Positions 23,082 to 34,655 of a stretch of DNA of 64,000 bases are shown piece after piece. Position numbers and translations under genes: made by a program. Origin of the DNA: Cryptomeria japonica (Eukaryota > Streptophyta > Pinopsida > Cupressales > Cupressaceae); NCBI RefSeq assembly GCF_030272615.1, contig NC_081406.1, positions 469,012,400 through 469,076,399 of the forward strand. Direction: 5' to 3'. The stretch's first letter is position 1. Each line of letters opens with the position of its first letter. The notes under the pieces were generated by a model, which was not told the DNA's origin, made no database searches, and saw only the letters and a list, made by a program, of their open reading frames with translations.

Positions 23082-24420
23082 TTATGCATAGTAGGGCTTC
23101 AATCTTCTCTACCAACACAAACAAACACTCACCTTTCACCTAGGGCATGGATCAATAGTACTTCCCTCACAATTAGGCCTCTTTCCTAATAACCTTTCAA
23201 AATGATCTTTTGGACCATAAATTTCATCTCATACCTGATATTAAAAATGTAATACCTATTTGGGATACCCTTTTATCTTTTATTAAAGATATCTAAAAAT
23301 GGGTAGTGGTTCCTTTGTACAAAATAAGGCAGATTTTGATTGTCCTCTTTTCTATAAGGCCAAAAGGGAGTAACAAGTGAGGTTTTTCAGGCATAAATTT
23401 TAATATAGGATTAATATAACCACTTTTAGATACCCATTTTTCCATTATATGACATACCTTGAAATGGGTAGTAGGTTTTTTGGAATGAAAGGCTCAAAAG
23501 GTTGATTGTTTTGTTTATCACTAGGACTAATTTGATAATTTTCCAATGCTAGAGGCTAGGACTTGCTCCCAAATTCTTCCAAATGATAAAAATACTATTC
23601 CAACACATGAAAACATTCAAAAAATTTCAAATTTATATACTTTCAACCCCCAACCCTTCCTCCAAACAAATTCAAGGCATTGTTCACTATTCATTGGTTA
23701 TTATATGACTGATACATAGAGATATCAATCAATCGTGGCTTCAAAACACACACCAAATCTCCAAAAAACTCTTTTCACCTTTGGGGAATCATAGAATACA
23801 TAAAAAATAGACCATTCCATTGAGTTTGAGGTTATTTCATCAGCGGAATGTAGAGGAAACCATTTTTTTGTGCCCTCGGTTACTCTAACCTAGGGTTTCA
23901 AGCAACTTGGAAAGAAAATTCAATATATCCTAAACTATTGAATGAAATTTATTGAAACTTATAAAAAATGAAATAAAATCCAATGCACTATCATTACCAA
24001 TTAGTTTGGGTCTACCAAAAGTCCATATAGATTTGTACAACATAATAGAGCAGCAAAAAGGTGTTAAAAATGCAGAAAAATTAATGTTTTGATTGCTTCT
24101 TCTCCTCCAAATTCATCCAACCCACCTTGTTTTTGATGAAACAAGGGTTTTATAGTGTTTCCAATATTCCACAATTATTGGCAACCATATTTCAAATTAC
24201 AACTAACACAACATCATTTTTTGCTTCATGACAATAATGACAAGAAAAGTTGCTTGACAACAATTGCAACTTTTACATTATGACATTCCTAATTGTCTAA
24301 TGACCCAACCTAGACTCCTAACCATCAAAAATGGTCTAATAAGACCTTATTACGTGAAAAATAAACTTTGACAACAATGGGCTCATGGAGGCATGAATCC
24401 AACTAGGTGCTCTTGCACTA
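23082..24420 (-). repeat. Element D 5' LTR
   Basis: Matches 19368-20717 along its whole length. The boundary to flanking DNA at 24420/24421 is set by the CCTAT target duplication and by the end of similarity (GGTGCTCTTGCAC). The usual TG terminus appears as TA in this copy. Confidence 0.75.
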
Positions 24421-24425
24421 CCTAT

Positions 24426-24773
24426 GTCAACTACATCTTTAGGAGTTAAGAACAAAAAAGAAAAACAATTGAAATGAAGAAAGAAAGTAGTAAAAAGAAA
24501 ATTAAGACTTGGACTCTTGTTCCTAAGAATCCTAAGCTTCATAAATGAAAATCCAAAAAACTTATACATCATGTAGCCACTAAGAAAGTAAAAATGGCTA
24601 CTAAACCAGTAAAGAAGCCTACAAAGAAATTAAAGAAGGTTTTTCAAAAACCTATAAAGAGTAGCCATAGTCTTAAGAAGATGTTAAAAACTAAAGGAAA
24701 ACCAAATGAGTAAATTATTATCTAGAGTATTGATACAAATGAATCTCTATTTGATAAAGAGGAAAAGGAACTT
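24426..24773 (+). pseudogene. Element C accessory ORF, Lys-rich middle part
   Basis: After removal of element D this continues the accessory ORF of element C. It encodes a very Lys-rich stretch such as KKPTKKLKKVFQKPIKSS and LKKMLKTKGKPNE, then ESLFDKEEKEL, where element E is inserted (AACTT at 24769-24773). Element B has a comparable Lys-rich region in the same relative place. It is broken by stops. Confidence 0.45.
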
Positions 24774-25203
24774 ATGTTGGCTTCTTGATGTTTTTGGTGT
24801 AAGAGGTTGATTGATGACTTGTATTGTGTTGTCATTGATGGAAACCATGTTTTTCGTAGTCATCTAATTTATTTAGTCCAACTAGTAAAGCCTAATCGGT
24901 AGAGGAAGTAGTTAAACAATGAACTGGTAAATAGTGACAAAGCTATGTTCAAGCGATCGGTACATAAGATCGGTGAAGAGTTAAGTGTTGCAGTTTGGAA
25001 TGAATGTTCATGAAATTGGCAAGAGTCTATGACCGGAACCACATCGGTAGATTTTATGGAATGAGAAAGTTAAGATGTTATAAGCAGTCAGTCGAGAAGA
25101 ACAATTAACCAGTAGAGCAAGAGTTACCTAGATCAATAAACTGGTAGACATAATGTTTTATTTTGAGTTAAGTTATTTGTGGTCGACATGAGGAAATTGT
25201 AAT
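24774..25203 (+). repeat. Element E 5' LTR, segment 1
   Basis: Begins TGTTGGCTTCTTGATG at 24775 and matches the 3' LTR from 40166 (TGTTGGCTTGATGATG). It stops at GTAAT (25199-25203), where a solo LTR is inserted. Confidence 0.8.
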
Positions 25204-26233
25204 TGTTGATATTTTGGATATGTTGATATGGTTTTGTCATTTATGTCAACACCTGTCATCACTTGTCAACACTTATTAGCACTTGGAGATTTTGGTTATG
25301 TTCACCGACAAGTCAGAGACTTATGCACAGTCACCGGTATTTGGTTCACCAACAGATTATATCACCAGCACTTGGAATGACTTGGAGACTACTTGGTTAT
25401 GTTTAAGACATTATTTGATCACTTGGTTTTGGCAATTCGGTTATTTGTTTATTTGGGTTTGCATATTTTTTGTTACTGGCAAATAGGTCCAGGATAAGCA
25501 CCGACAGGCATATCTATTCTAGATCAGCACAACATGTTGTGGAGATGATTTATTATTATTGTAAATGCATTGAACCGACATCATGCATCAGATATTGATT
25601 TATTTGTAATTGATTTAATTGTAGTATCTTTTAGTGAGCTGGCCTATTCAATTGGTCTTAGGTTGTGGTATAAATGTAAGATCACATTTGCGAGATTGAT
25701 ATGTGATTGGGAAAAAGAATTGTAATAAGGTATATGCGAAAATAAGCAAAGCTATACACGTAGACATCATTTGAAGGTTGAAGGAAGGTTTTTGTGAAGG
25801 CAATCATAACTAAACTGGTACTGAATCCAACATATGAAGATGCTATTTTATGTAGTACATTATCATTGGATTTAACCATCCAATTGTAGTCAGTGTGACT
25901 CTCATTTTGTGATTGAGTAGTGAGCTCTAGGTAGTTGACCTTTTTGCATGTGCAGAATCCATATTATATATACATACTATCTGAAGTAGTATCATTTGAT
26001 TATGGGTAAGGCTTCCCACAGTGGTTTTCCCCCTTACAGGGTTTCCACGTACAAATATTTGTGTTATGTGTTGTGGATGTTATTGTCCTATTGTTTCATG
26101 CATTAATCTTTACCAGTGCTGCAATTAACTGATAAAACTGTCTACCGACATAAAGTTTTGGTTAAGTTAATTTTAGTTGAATTTATTGGACAATTGATTC
26201 ACCCCCCCTCTCAATTTTCTCTGGGACCTAACA
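25204..26233 (+). mobile_element. solo LTR, copia-type, TSD GTAAT
   Basis: A 1030-bp LTR with ends TGTTGATATTTTGG and GGGACCTAACA, flanked by perfect GTAAT repeats at 25199-25203 and 26234-26238. Inside are a TATA-like GGTATAAATG (about 25667), the CACAGTGGTTTTCCCCC module (about 26017) and the poly-C block (about 26200). It interrupts the 5' LTR of element E, whose 3' LTR lacks it. It arose by recombination between the two LTRs of a former full element. Confidence 0.9.
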
Positions 26234-26557
26234 GTAATGTGCAAGATTGACTAGATACAATGTACCTAGGAAATTGTTCCAAGGGTTCTTAGTCGACTTA
26301 GTAGAGTTATTTATAAAAAGGAGTATATTGTGTGATGATATATCAGATATGAGATCTGAAGTGTGAATGTGATTATGCGGTGAAAGGTGAACCTCTGTAT
26401 TGATTTTTAGTTAGTGTTAGAAGAAGATCTAAAGTAGATCTAATCAAGCACAGAGGTGATAATAGCAGATCAGTCATTTGTTGTTTCCTAATAGTTGCAG
26501 TAAGATAAAATCCTCTAACAAGGTCAATCCTAACATGGTGTGGTAGGATCCTCACAG
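26234..26557 (+). repeat. Element E 5' LTR, segment 2
   Basis: Continues the match to the 3' LTR (GACTAGATACAATGTACC at 26249 and 40599). It contains a TATA-like TTATTTATAAAAAGG near 26309 and ends at CACAG, the target duplication of element F. Confidence 0.8.
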
Positions 26558-27330
26558 TGATGTAGGAGCATCCCCGGTTCATAGCAATCTTGCATCAACC
26601 AAAAATATTTTCTTGTTGTTTTGTTTTCTATTTGCAGTTTTAGTTTTCCTTTCTGTGTGTCCCGGTTTTGGCTCATCGAATCCTGTGGAGTTAGATTCTA
26701 CTCGAAGACGTGATCATCTTTCTTGCTTTCAAACTATATCTATTTTGGATCACTTTTCAGCAAGATATTGCTATAGGTTTCCTTGACAGTTTCTTGTTAC
26801 CGGTTGCCTGACACCTATTTTGGTGATCTATCAGAACCTATTCCGAAGCTTGTGGAGCCTTGGACATTGATCTCGATGTTTCTTGGCATGTGGTCGACCT
26901 TCTACATTTCATCTTTGGATTTTTTGGAGGAATCTCTTGGCAGAGGCTGGCCTTGTTCCTTTTGCATGTTAGGTCTTGTTCTTTGGGTTTTGATCCCTTC
27001 TGGGCTGACTCAATCCTTTGGATTGATATATATATTTGTAATCATGCTTTAGAAGGCAATCAATTAGAGAACCAAGAAGTATCAAATATATAGACTATGC
27101 CTAGAAGATAGATCTTTTGATTTAAGGTCCCGGTGTGACCTATTCTACCAAGCCTGTGAGTAGGTATGTTGTAACCCAGTTGTTATCGGTTGGATGCAAT
27201 CAAATTTCATGCAATAAAACTATCTATTTTGCATTGCCTCCATTATGTCTGTGTGTTTTTATTGTGTTTACTATTTCTAAATAGTTTGGACTAATCTCCT
27301 TGAGGTCCCTCTTCATCGGTGACTACTTCA
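26558..27330 (+). repeat. Element F 5' LTR
   Basis: Runs from TGATGTAGGAGCATCC to GGTGACTACTTCA. It is directly followed by the primer binding site. Compared with the 3' LTR, many differences are C to T or G to A, for example CCCGGTTTTGG against CCCAATTTTGG. Confidence 0.9.
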
Positions 27331-27332
27331 AG

Positions 27333-27344
27333 TGGTATCAGAGC
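27333..27344 (+). promoter_or_regulatory. primer binding site of element F
   Basis: TGGTATCAGAGC, complementary to the 3' end of initiator tRNA-Met, two bases after the LTR end. Confidence 0.85.
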
Positions 27345-27495
27345 AAAGTTCATTCTGGAAGTTGCGTGTCCTGAATTTTTGTTATAGGGTGGCAGATTGT
27401 GGATCTGACCTACAATTACGGAGGGCTAGAGTGGATAAATGGTGTGAAGTGGAAATAGGAATGGTGTAGCACATGGGAATGCAGACCTTGCTATC

Positions 27496-28494
27496 ATGGA
27501 GATATTGCAAGGAATAGCAGTCCAGTTAGAAGCCATGGAGACAGCCCATAGAAGAGGCCAACATATTGAATGTGTGAGCAAAGATGAAGGAGAAGAAGCC
27601 CCCACAGAACAAGTGAACCTACTGGTAGTTGATCCAGAGGAGGAAATGTTTTTAAGGGTTTTGAGTAGGCCAAACACTAAACCTCATTTTACCCCACCAG
27701 AATATGATGGGAGGTTAGATTCGGATGAATTTATGGATTGGATCTCGGAGATGGAGAAGTATTTTGATTTTGAAAACACTGCAGAAGAGAGGAAGGTGAA
27801 GTATGCATGTACCCAGTTAAAAGGTCATGCATCTCTTTGGTGGGAGAATTTGCAAGTTGATAGATAGAGAAGAGGTAAAGAAAATATTAAGGCATGGGAT
27901 AGGATGATTGCTAAGTTAAAATAAAAGTTTGTCCTGACTAATTATCAAGTGGATTTGTTCTGAAAGTTGCAGAATCTGAGATAGAAGGAATCTAGTGTGA
28001 AGGAGTACATCGAAGCATTTTACAAGTTTAACATCTTGATGATGAAGTTGAATAGATTGCTAGATATTTGAATGGATTATGGATATCTACACAAGAGGAA
28101 CTCAGTATGATCAAATTGGAGAGTGTCGAAGAGGCTTACCATTATGCAATAAAGGTTGAAGAGAAGTTGAACAAAAGACATGAGCAAAGACAAAGAGGTA
28201 GAGGTGGAAAGTTTACCAGAGGAATATTTCAAGGAGGAAGGGGATATACCAGAGGATGAGGAACTAGTACAGATCAGAACAAGGGCAAGGAAGTGAGAAA
28301 AGAAGGTAATTCATACTGGAAGGATGATAGAAATTTCTACCGGATGGTTACCGAAATGAGAATTTTGGAAGATAAGACAAGAGGACATTTAGAGGAACCT
28401 AATTTAAGTGTGGAGGAGGACACCATGCATTTGAATGTAAGAAGATAGAAGCTATCAGAAGAGCAACAGTGGTGGAAGAGAACCCCACTAGATT
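27496..28494 (+). pseudogene. Element F gag
   Basis: From ATG 27496 (EILQGIAVQLEAMETAHRR) an acidic N-terminal part leads to the capsid-like core: FTPPEYDGRLDSDEFMDWIS, KYFDFENTAEERKVKYA and KGHASLWWENLQ. A TAG at 27865 stands where Gln is expected (VDR-RRGKEN). Further on come SVEEAYHYAIKVEEKL and an Arg/Gly-rich stretch (GRGGKFTRGIFQGGRGY). The zinc knuckle near 28405-28440 reads FKCGGGHHAFEC; its first Cys codon is TAA. Gag would bind and package the RNA. Confidence 0.85.
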
Positions 28495-28915
28495 AGACAA
28501 TAAACTGGAAGATGGAGAACTGTTGATGATGAGGAGAGATTTGTGTTATATTGGAGGATATAAAGAACCCTTGTAGATGAAGAACATGTTCAAGACCAGA
28601 TGTAAGGTATCTAGTAAGTGTTGTAAAGTTGTTAGTAATAGTGGTAGTTTAGATAATCTTGTTTCAGAAGACATGGTGAATAAGTTGAAATTGGAAAGAT
28701 TGAAACACCCTAAGCCTTATCAGATAGCATGGATTTAGGATGAACATAAGTTGTTAGTAAGTGAATAGTGTTTCGTAAAATTGAAAATTGGGAATAATCA
28801 TGATGAAGTTTTGTGTGATATTATGCCTATGGATATTTGTCATCTTTTGTTGGGAAGACCTTGGCAGTTTGATAGATAGGAAATACATGATGGGAGGAAG
28901 AATACATACACTCTT
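28495..28915 (+). pseudogene. Element F aspartic protease
   Basis: Encodes LEDGELLMMRRDLCY, then CCKVVSNSGSLDNLVSEDMV, where the active-site DSG is NSG: the Asp codon is AAT at 28637-28639. The second motif reads MDICHLLLGRPWQFDR (about 28830-28875). Stops at 28575, 28737 and 28877 are TAG at positions where Gln fits. It would process the polyprotein if intact. Confidence 0.8.
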
Positions 28916-30640
28916 GTGGCCAATGGGATGAAGCAAACCTTGTTACCTTTGGAGGAACCTTTGAAGAGTGAAGTCTATACAAATACTAGAATCTGTTTGG
29001 TAGATAGAAGCAAATTCATGGATGGACTGAGACATGAGAATGTGTGTTTTGCCTTAATTCCTAAGAAGACTGAGAGATCAGAACTGGAAGGAGAACACCT
29101 GACAGAGATAAGAGATTTGCTAATAGAATATGAGGACATCATTTCAGATAATGTACTTGATGGATTGCCACCTATTAGAAGTATGTCATTGCCTGGACTT
29201 GGTTCCAAGAGCCAGTTTGCCTAACAAAGTTGCACATTGGTTGAAACTGGTAGAGAATGAAGAACTGAATAGACAAGTGCAGGAGCTATTGAAGAAAGGT
29301 TTGATCAGGGAAAGTTTGAGCCCTTGTGTAGTGCTAGCAGTATTAGCACCTAAGAAGAATGGAGAATGGAGGATGTGTATTGATTCAAGAGCAATAAACA
29401 AGATCATAGTGAAATACCGGTTTCCTTTACCTAGGATGGATGACATAATGGATTGTTTGAGTGGAGCAAAATACTTTACAAAGATAGATTTGAAGAGTGG
29501 ATATCATCATATCCGGATCAGAGAAGGTGATGAGAGGAAGACAACATTTAAGACAAATGAAGGAATATATGAATGGTCAGTGATGCCTTTTGGATTGACT
29601 ATGCATTGAGTACTTTCATGAGGATGATGAATGAGGTATTAAAGAAATCCTTGGGTAAGTTTGTTATTGTGTATTTGGATGACACTCTGATTTTCAGTAA
29701 GACAAAAGAGGAGCATTTGTTGCAGTTAAGACAAGTTTTGCAGAGGTTGAGAGAAGAGAAGTTGTTGATCAATATCAAGAAGTGCACTTTCATGAAGGAT
29801 GAGTTAGTCTATTTGGGCTTTGTGATATCTGAGAATCATTTGAAGATGGACCTTGAGAAAGTGAAAGCCATTGTTGAGTGGCCTACACTGGAAAGCACTA
29901 GAGAGGTAATATCATTTCATGGATTGGCTAGTTTTTACCAAAATTTTATCAGAATTTTTAGTTCAGTTTGTAACTCTATGAATGAGACCATGAGGGGAGA
30001 TCAGAATGAATTAAAGTGTACCACCAGAGCAAACACAAGTTTTGAATTGTTTAAGTAAAAAGTGACTGAGCAGCCTATGTTGGCTTTACCGAATTTCAAT
30101 AAGGTATTTCAAGTGGATTGCAATGCAAGTGGAACAACAATAGGAGTAGTTTTGAGTCAAGAAGGGAGAGCAATAGAATATTTTAGTGAGAAATTGAATG
30201 ATGCCTAGAAGAGATATTCAGTGTATGATCAGGAATTTTATGCCATAGTTCAATCCTTGAAGAACTGGAGACATTACTTATTGCCTAAGGAGTCTGTGTT
30301 GTATACAGATCATCAAGCTTTGCAGTATTTGAACAGTCAGAGTAAGTTGAATTAGAGACATATGATATGGGTAGAATTATTGCAGAGTTACATCTTTGTG
30401 TTGAAGCATATAAGTGGGAAATCTAACAAAGTTGTTGATGCATTGAGTAGGAGAAGGAGTTTGTTGACACAGATGAGAGTGATAGTATTAGGTTTTGAAG
30501 ATTTAAAGACCTTGTATGATGAAGACCCGGATTTTGTAGAACCTTGGAAAGTATGTAGAGAACTGGTTATGGTTGATAGAAGAAATTGGTTGAATTATTT
30601 CATTTAGGATGGGATGTTATCAAAGGGAGTTTAGTTATGC
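28916..30640 (+). pseudogene. Element F reverse transcriptase and RNase H
   Basis: RT motifs appear in order: [62 protein letters not shown], then after a one-base deletion near 29604 STFMRMMNEVLK and the catalytic YLDD in VIVYLDDTLIFS (29680). RNase H follows: QVDCNASGTTIGVVLSQE, in which the first catalytic Asp is Asn (AAT at 30122-30124), LYTDHQALQYLNSQ and HISGKSNKVVDALSRR. Stops at 30208, 30354 and 30605 are TAG in Gln positions. The sequence is of chromovirus type. Confidence 0.9.
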
Positions 30641-31917
30641 ATACCTAAGAGTTCCATGATAGAGAACCTAATAAAAGAGAAGCATAGTGGAGGTTTAGCT
30701 GGACATTTTCGCATTGATAAAATAGTTGCATTGGTGAGTGAGCAGTACTTTTGGCCCCAAATTCATAAGGATGTTAAGATATATGTGTAGAGTTGTAGAG
30801 TTTGTCAAGTTGCAAAAGCTAGTAGTCAGAATGTGGGATTGTACAAACCTTTGACAGTACCGATAAGACCTTGGACGACATAAGCATGGATTTTGTACTT
30901 GGATTGCCTAAGACACCGAGATGGAATGATTATATATTTGTGGTAGTGGATACATTTTCAAAGATGGCTCATTTCATACCTTGTAAGAAGACATCAGATG
31001 CATTGTATGTAGCAGACCTATTTTTCAAAGAAGTGGTGAGATTGCATGGATTACCTAAGAGCATAGTTTCATTTAGAGACACTAAGTTTGTTGGCTATTT
31101 TTGGAGAAGACTTTGGAAGAAGATGAAGGTAGATTTGAAGTCTAGTTCTACTTTTCATCCACAGACTAATGGACAGACAGAAGTAGTTAACCAGAGTTTG
31201 GAAAACTTGTTGAGATGTCTAGTGGGAGATAAAATTGAGAGTTGGGATTTGATCCTTGCACAAGGAGATTTTGCCTATAACAATACAATGAATAGAAGTA
31301 TCAGAAAAACACCTTTTGAGATTGTTACTAGAGTGCATCCTAAAGGAATAGCAGTGAAGACTGGAAGAGTTTAGAAGCAGAATATTTTGCAGATCACATG
31401 GAATAATTGCATATTCACGTTAAACAACATTTGGAAGACATGAACAAAAAATATAAGGAGAAGGCAGATGAGAAGAGGAGACAAGGAATTTGAAGTTGGT
31501 GATGAAGTGATGGTATATTTGAGAAAAGAGAGATTCTCAGTTGGAACTTATAATAAGTTGTAGATGAAGAATTTTGGACCCTGTAAGATTTTGAGGAAGT
31601 TCAGTTCTCAAAATGCATATGAAGTAGAGCTACCGAATAGTCTAAGTATTTCACCTATATTCAACATTGCAGATCTTCATGAGTACCATGAACCAAATTT
31701 CAGTGAGGACAGTGTTGCAAACCTTGAGAGACAATTGCCCCAAAATGAACCAGATCAAATTGAAGATATTTTGGATAGTAGGATTGGGTATAGTACTTGG
31801 AACAGTTAGTACAAAGAATATCTTGTGAAGTGGAAGAGCAGACTAGTTGAAGATTCATCTTGGATTTCTCAGGTAGAGGTAGACAACCTTGGTTTCCCTC
31901 TAACCCCAACAAAGTGA
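30641..31917 (+). pseudogene. Element F integrase with chromodomain
   Basis: The zinc module has GGLAGHFRIDKI and SCRVCQVAK (30690-30820). The core has ISMDFVLGLPKT with the first Asp, then IVSFRDTKF where the usual second Asp of SDRD is Phe, and Glu in NQSLENLLR. The part HPQTNGQTEVVNQ is typical. The C-terminal chromodomain (31750-31915) reads IEDILDSRIGY, then after TAG YKEYLVKWKSRL and DSSWI, the module that binds modified histones and steers insertion. The protein is broken by stops and shifts near 31372 and 31490. Confidence 0.9.
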
Positions 31918-31947
31918 TAGGCTACTTTTTTATTAACCTAAGATGTC

Positions 31948-32513
31948 TGATGCAAGAGCATCCCCGGTTCACAACAATCTTGCATCAACCAAAAACATTT
32001 TCTTTGTGTTCTATTTTATCTTTGCAGTTTTAATTTTCCTTTCTCTGTGTCCCAATTTTGGCTCATCGAATCCTGTAGAGTTGGATTCTACTTGAAGACT
32101 TGATCATCTTTCTTTCTTTCAAACTGCATCTCTTTTGGATCACTTTCTGGCAAGATATCACTATTGGTTTCCTTGACAATTTCTTGTTACCGGTTGCCTG
32201 AGACCTATATTGGTGATCTACCGGAACCTATTCCAAAGCTTTTGGAGCCTTGGACATTGATCTCAATGTTTCTTGGCATGTGGACGACCTTCTATATTTC
32301 ATCCTTGGATTTTCTGGAGGAATCTCTTGGTGGAGGCTGACCTTGTTCATTTTGCACATTAGGACTTGTTCTTCGGGTTTTGATCCCTTTTGGGTTGACT
32401 GGATCCTTTGGATCAATATATATATATATATATATATGTACGTATATATATATATATGTATATATGTATATATATATGTATATATATATATATATGTATA
32501 TGTATATGTATAC

Positions 32514-32544
<31 letters not shown>

Positions 32545-32837
32545 TGTAATCATGATTTAGAAGGAAATCAATCAAAGAATAAAGAAGTATTAGATAGATA
32601 GACTGTGCCTAGAAGATAGATCTTTCAATTTAAGGTCCCAGTGTGACCTATTCTACAAGGCCTATGTGGCAGTATGTTGTAACCCGGTTGTTACCGATTG
32701 GATGTAATCAAATTTCATGCAATAAAACTATATATTTTGCATTGCCTCCATCATGTCTATTTTTTTTGTTGTGTTTACTCTTGCTGATCGGTTTGGACTA
32801 ATCTCCTTGAGGTCCCTCCTTACCGGTGACTGCTTCA
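31948..32837 (+). repeat. Element F 3' LTR
   Basis: From TGATGCAAGAGCATCC to GGTGACTGCTTCA, matching 26558-27330. It carries an added TA-rich microsatellite at 32416-32546. The purine tract expected before it is not evident (AACCTAAGATGTC). Confidence 0.88.
32416..32546. repeat. TA/TGTA microsatellite
   Basis: About 130 bases of alternating TA with interspersed GTA. In the 5' LTR the same place has only GATATATATATTTG, so the tract expanded after insertion. It creates long but meaningless open frames of Tyr and Ile on both strands. Confidence 0.95.
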
Positions 32838-33267
32838 CACAGGCTGAAGGTTTAAATCCCTTAACATGGTCACACATTAACTTGTGTTTTTTAAATCCCA
32901 TAAGTGGGTAGCTCCCAATTGGACTGGTCCTAACAGGCCTTATTGTAATAGCTCTTAACCAGGCTAAGACACTCCTAACCAGGTGTGCTCCTAACATAGT
33001 AGTTGTAAGACCTTAACCACTCAGATCACTATTCCGCACATAGTTGATCTTGTAGGTACTAATTCCCACTATGGTTTTTCCCATTTGAGTTTCCACGTGA
33101 AAAACATTGTGTTATGAGTTGCATGCTTTATTGGGTGTTAGCTTATGTGGTTATTTTCCTTGCATGCTTGTTAAGTTTCAAATTGATAAATGTGGTGATC
33201 AGATTTGTGTTGTTATTTTTTCTTGCATTGATTCACCCCCCCCTCTCAGTGCCTTATAAGTTTATCA
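32838..33267 (+). repeat. Element E 5' LTR, segment 3
   Basis: Resumes the match to the 3' LTR (GGTTTAAATCCCTTAACA at 40920). It carries a cluster of CCTAACNAGG-like motifs, the CCCACTATGGTTTTTCCC module (about 33066) and the poly-C block (about 33233), and ends TTTATCA just before the primer site. Confidence 0.82.
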
Positions 33268-33269
33268 AT

Positions 33270-33281
33270 TGGTATCAGAGC
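33270..33281 (+). promoter_or_regulatory. primer binding site of element E
   Basis: TGGTATCAGAGC, complementary to initiator tRNA-Met, three bases after the LTR end. Confidence 0.85.
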
Positions 33282-33338
33282 CTAATACCTTTAAGGCTTA
33301 ACCTCTTGGGAAGGATCCTTAAGGATATCATTGGGGAT

Positions 33339-34655
33339 ATGAGTTATAGAGAGCTTTCTAACTGGCTTGCAGAATTCGAAGAAGCCCTAGGTGAGTTAAG
33401 GGTCAAGTATAAAGCTTCATTGGCTAAGAGGAGAGAGCTATCTGAATAGTTGTATGAAATTAGTGAAAACAATTCATTTGAAGAAGCTAATATTGATGTA
33501 TTGGCTAATGAGGTGGAAAAGTTAAATGATGATAAGTCAAATCTAAGGAGGGAGCTCAAAGCCCTAACTATCATGATGAGTCAAGAGCTGGAAGCCAGGA
33601 GGGCTGCTGAAGACAAGATCAGAGAGAAGGATCATGAGATCTCTAAAGAATTAGGATATTGATACTCTACATGCACATCTTCATGAGGAAAAAGAAGAAA
33701 TACAAGCTGATCTAGACATGGTTATGTCTCTTAGAGAAAATCTTATGAAGAAGAATGAAGATCTTACTAAGGAGTTGGTTGATTCTAATGAGATCCTAGC
33801 TAAATACAACAAGATCTCTGATATTCTTGATGAGAAAATCTAGTCACAAAGGCAGAATGGAGATACACATGGCCTGGGATACACTACCTTTGAGAAAGGA
33901 GAGCCTTCTGGTACTAAGGACACTTTGCATAAAGACAAATCTGTACCCAAGAATAACCACCAGTAAGAAACCCTAGAAATCTGTATGCTTTAATTGTTAG
34001 AAGGTTGGTCATACTGCTAATATTTGTAAAAGCAAATCTAGTTCTTTTGATGGTTATAGACCTAATTCTTATGAGGGTTATAAGCCTAGAACTTTTAATG
34101 GCTATTGATACACTTGCAACAAGTATGGTCATAGAGTTGTTGAGTGCAAGTCTAGAGCAAACATTCAGAGACCTTACATGAATCAGAGACCTAATGGTGA
34201 ATGGCAGAGATCTTTCAATAACCAGAGAAACTCTACTTGGTAGAGACCTTATGTGAACCAGTCTAGTCCTTATGAGATGGAGTATAGGCAGAATGTGACT
34301 TGTTCAATTTGTCACAACTTTGGACATGTTGCTTTAAATTGCCGAAGAAGAACTGGTAGAGGCAATTCTGGACCTTGGAGAACATCTGGAATGACATGTT
34401 TTCATTGTCACAAACTGAGACACATTGCTAGGTTTTGTAGAGAAAGGATGAATCAACCAGTAAATGAATCTGTTGATCAGAAAGGGAAGAAGAAAGTTGA
34501 TGTGGAAGAGACTAGAGAAAAAATAAACAAGATCTAGAGAAAAATAATGATGAGAAAACTGAAGAAAAACCACCTGAAGATTCCCATTCTTCACCTAATG
34601 TGGAGAATACATAACCGGTAAACTAAGTTGTTATAAAGCTTAGGGGGAACCTATT
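33339..34655 (+). pseudogene. Element E ORF1: coiled coil plus four zinc knuckles (gag-like)
   Basis: From ATG 33339 (SYRELSNWLAEFEEAL) the protein is a long Leu/Glu/Lys coiled coil (to about 33850), followed by RQNGDTHGLGYTTFEKGE, a motif like the GLGY stretch near the end of sirevirus-type gag proteins. Four CCHC knuckles follow: CFNC-KVGHTANIC (33988), YTCNKYGHRVVEC (34110, first Cys codon TGA), CSICHNFGHVALNC (34300) and CFHCHKLRHIARFC (34400). A Lys-rich tail ends it. It looks like the C-terminal half of a gag without the usual N-terminal capsid domain. Stops include TAG at 33447. ORF1 of element G is homologous. Confidence 0.7.

Larger units (their letters stand above)
19368..24420 (-). 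mobile_element. Element D: pol-deleted chromovirus derivative
   Basis: Two direct repeats of about 1.34 kb (19368-20717 and 23082-24420) flank an internal region of 2.4 kb, with CCTAT at 19363-19367 and 24421-24425 as target duplication. On the minus strand the order is 5' LTR, tRNA-Met primer site, gag with zinc knuckle, protease, then a tail that ends in a chromodomain-like segment, a purine tract and the 3' LTR. Reverse transcriptase, RNase H and integrase are absent, so movement would need another element's enzymes. It is inserted in the accessory ORF of element C. Confidence 0.8.
26558..32837 (+). mobile_element. Element F: complete chromovirus (Ty3/gypsy)
   Basis: A 6.3-kb element with LTRs of 773 bp (26558-27330) and 890 bp (31948-32837), flanked by CACAG at 26553-26557 and 32838-32842. 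Coding order is gag, protease, RT, RNase H, integrase, chromodomain, the order of plant chromoviruses. Many stops, mostly TAG for Gln, and altered catalytic residues make it inactive. It is inserted in the 5' LTR of element E. The longer 3' LTR is explained by a TA microsatellite. Confidence 0.92.

Noticed and set aside
29130-31917. Endogenous pararetrovirus (caulimovirus-like) origin for the RT regions
   Set aside because: Each RT region that can be followed downstream is joined to integrase, LTRs, tRNA primer sites and target duplications, which pararetroviruses lack; element F also carries a chromodomain.
32228-32601. Open frames of 73-115 codons rich in Tyr and Ile on both strands
   Set aside because: They are produced by the TA/TGTA microsatellite and the flanking LTR of element F. 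Translation is low-complexity in every frame.
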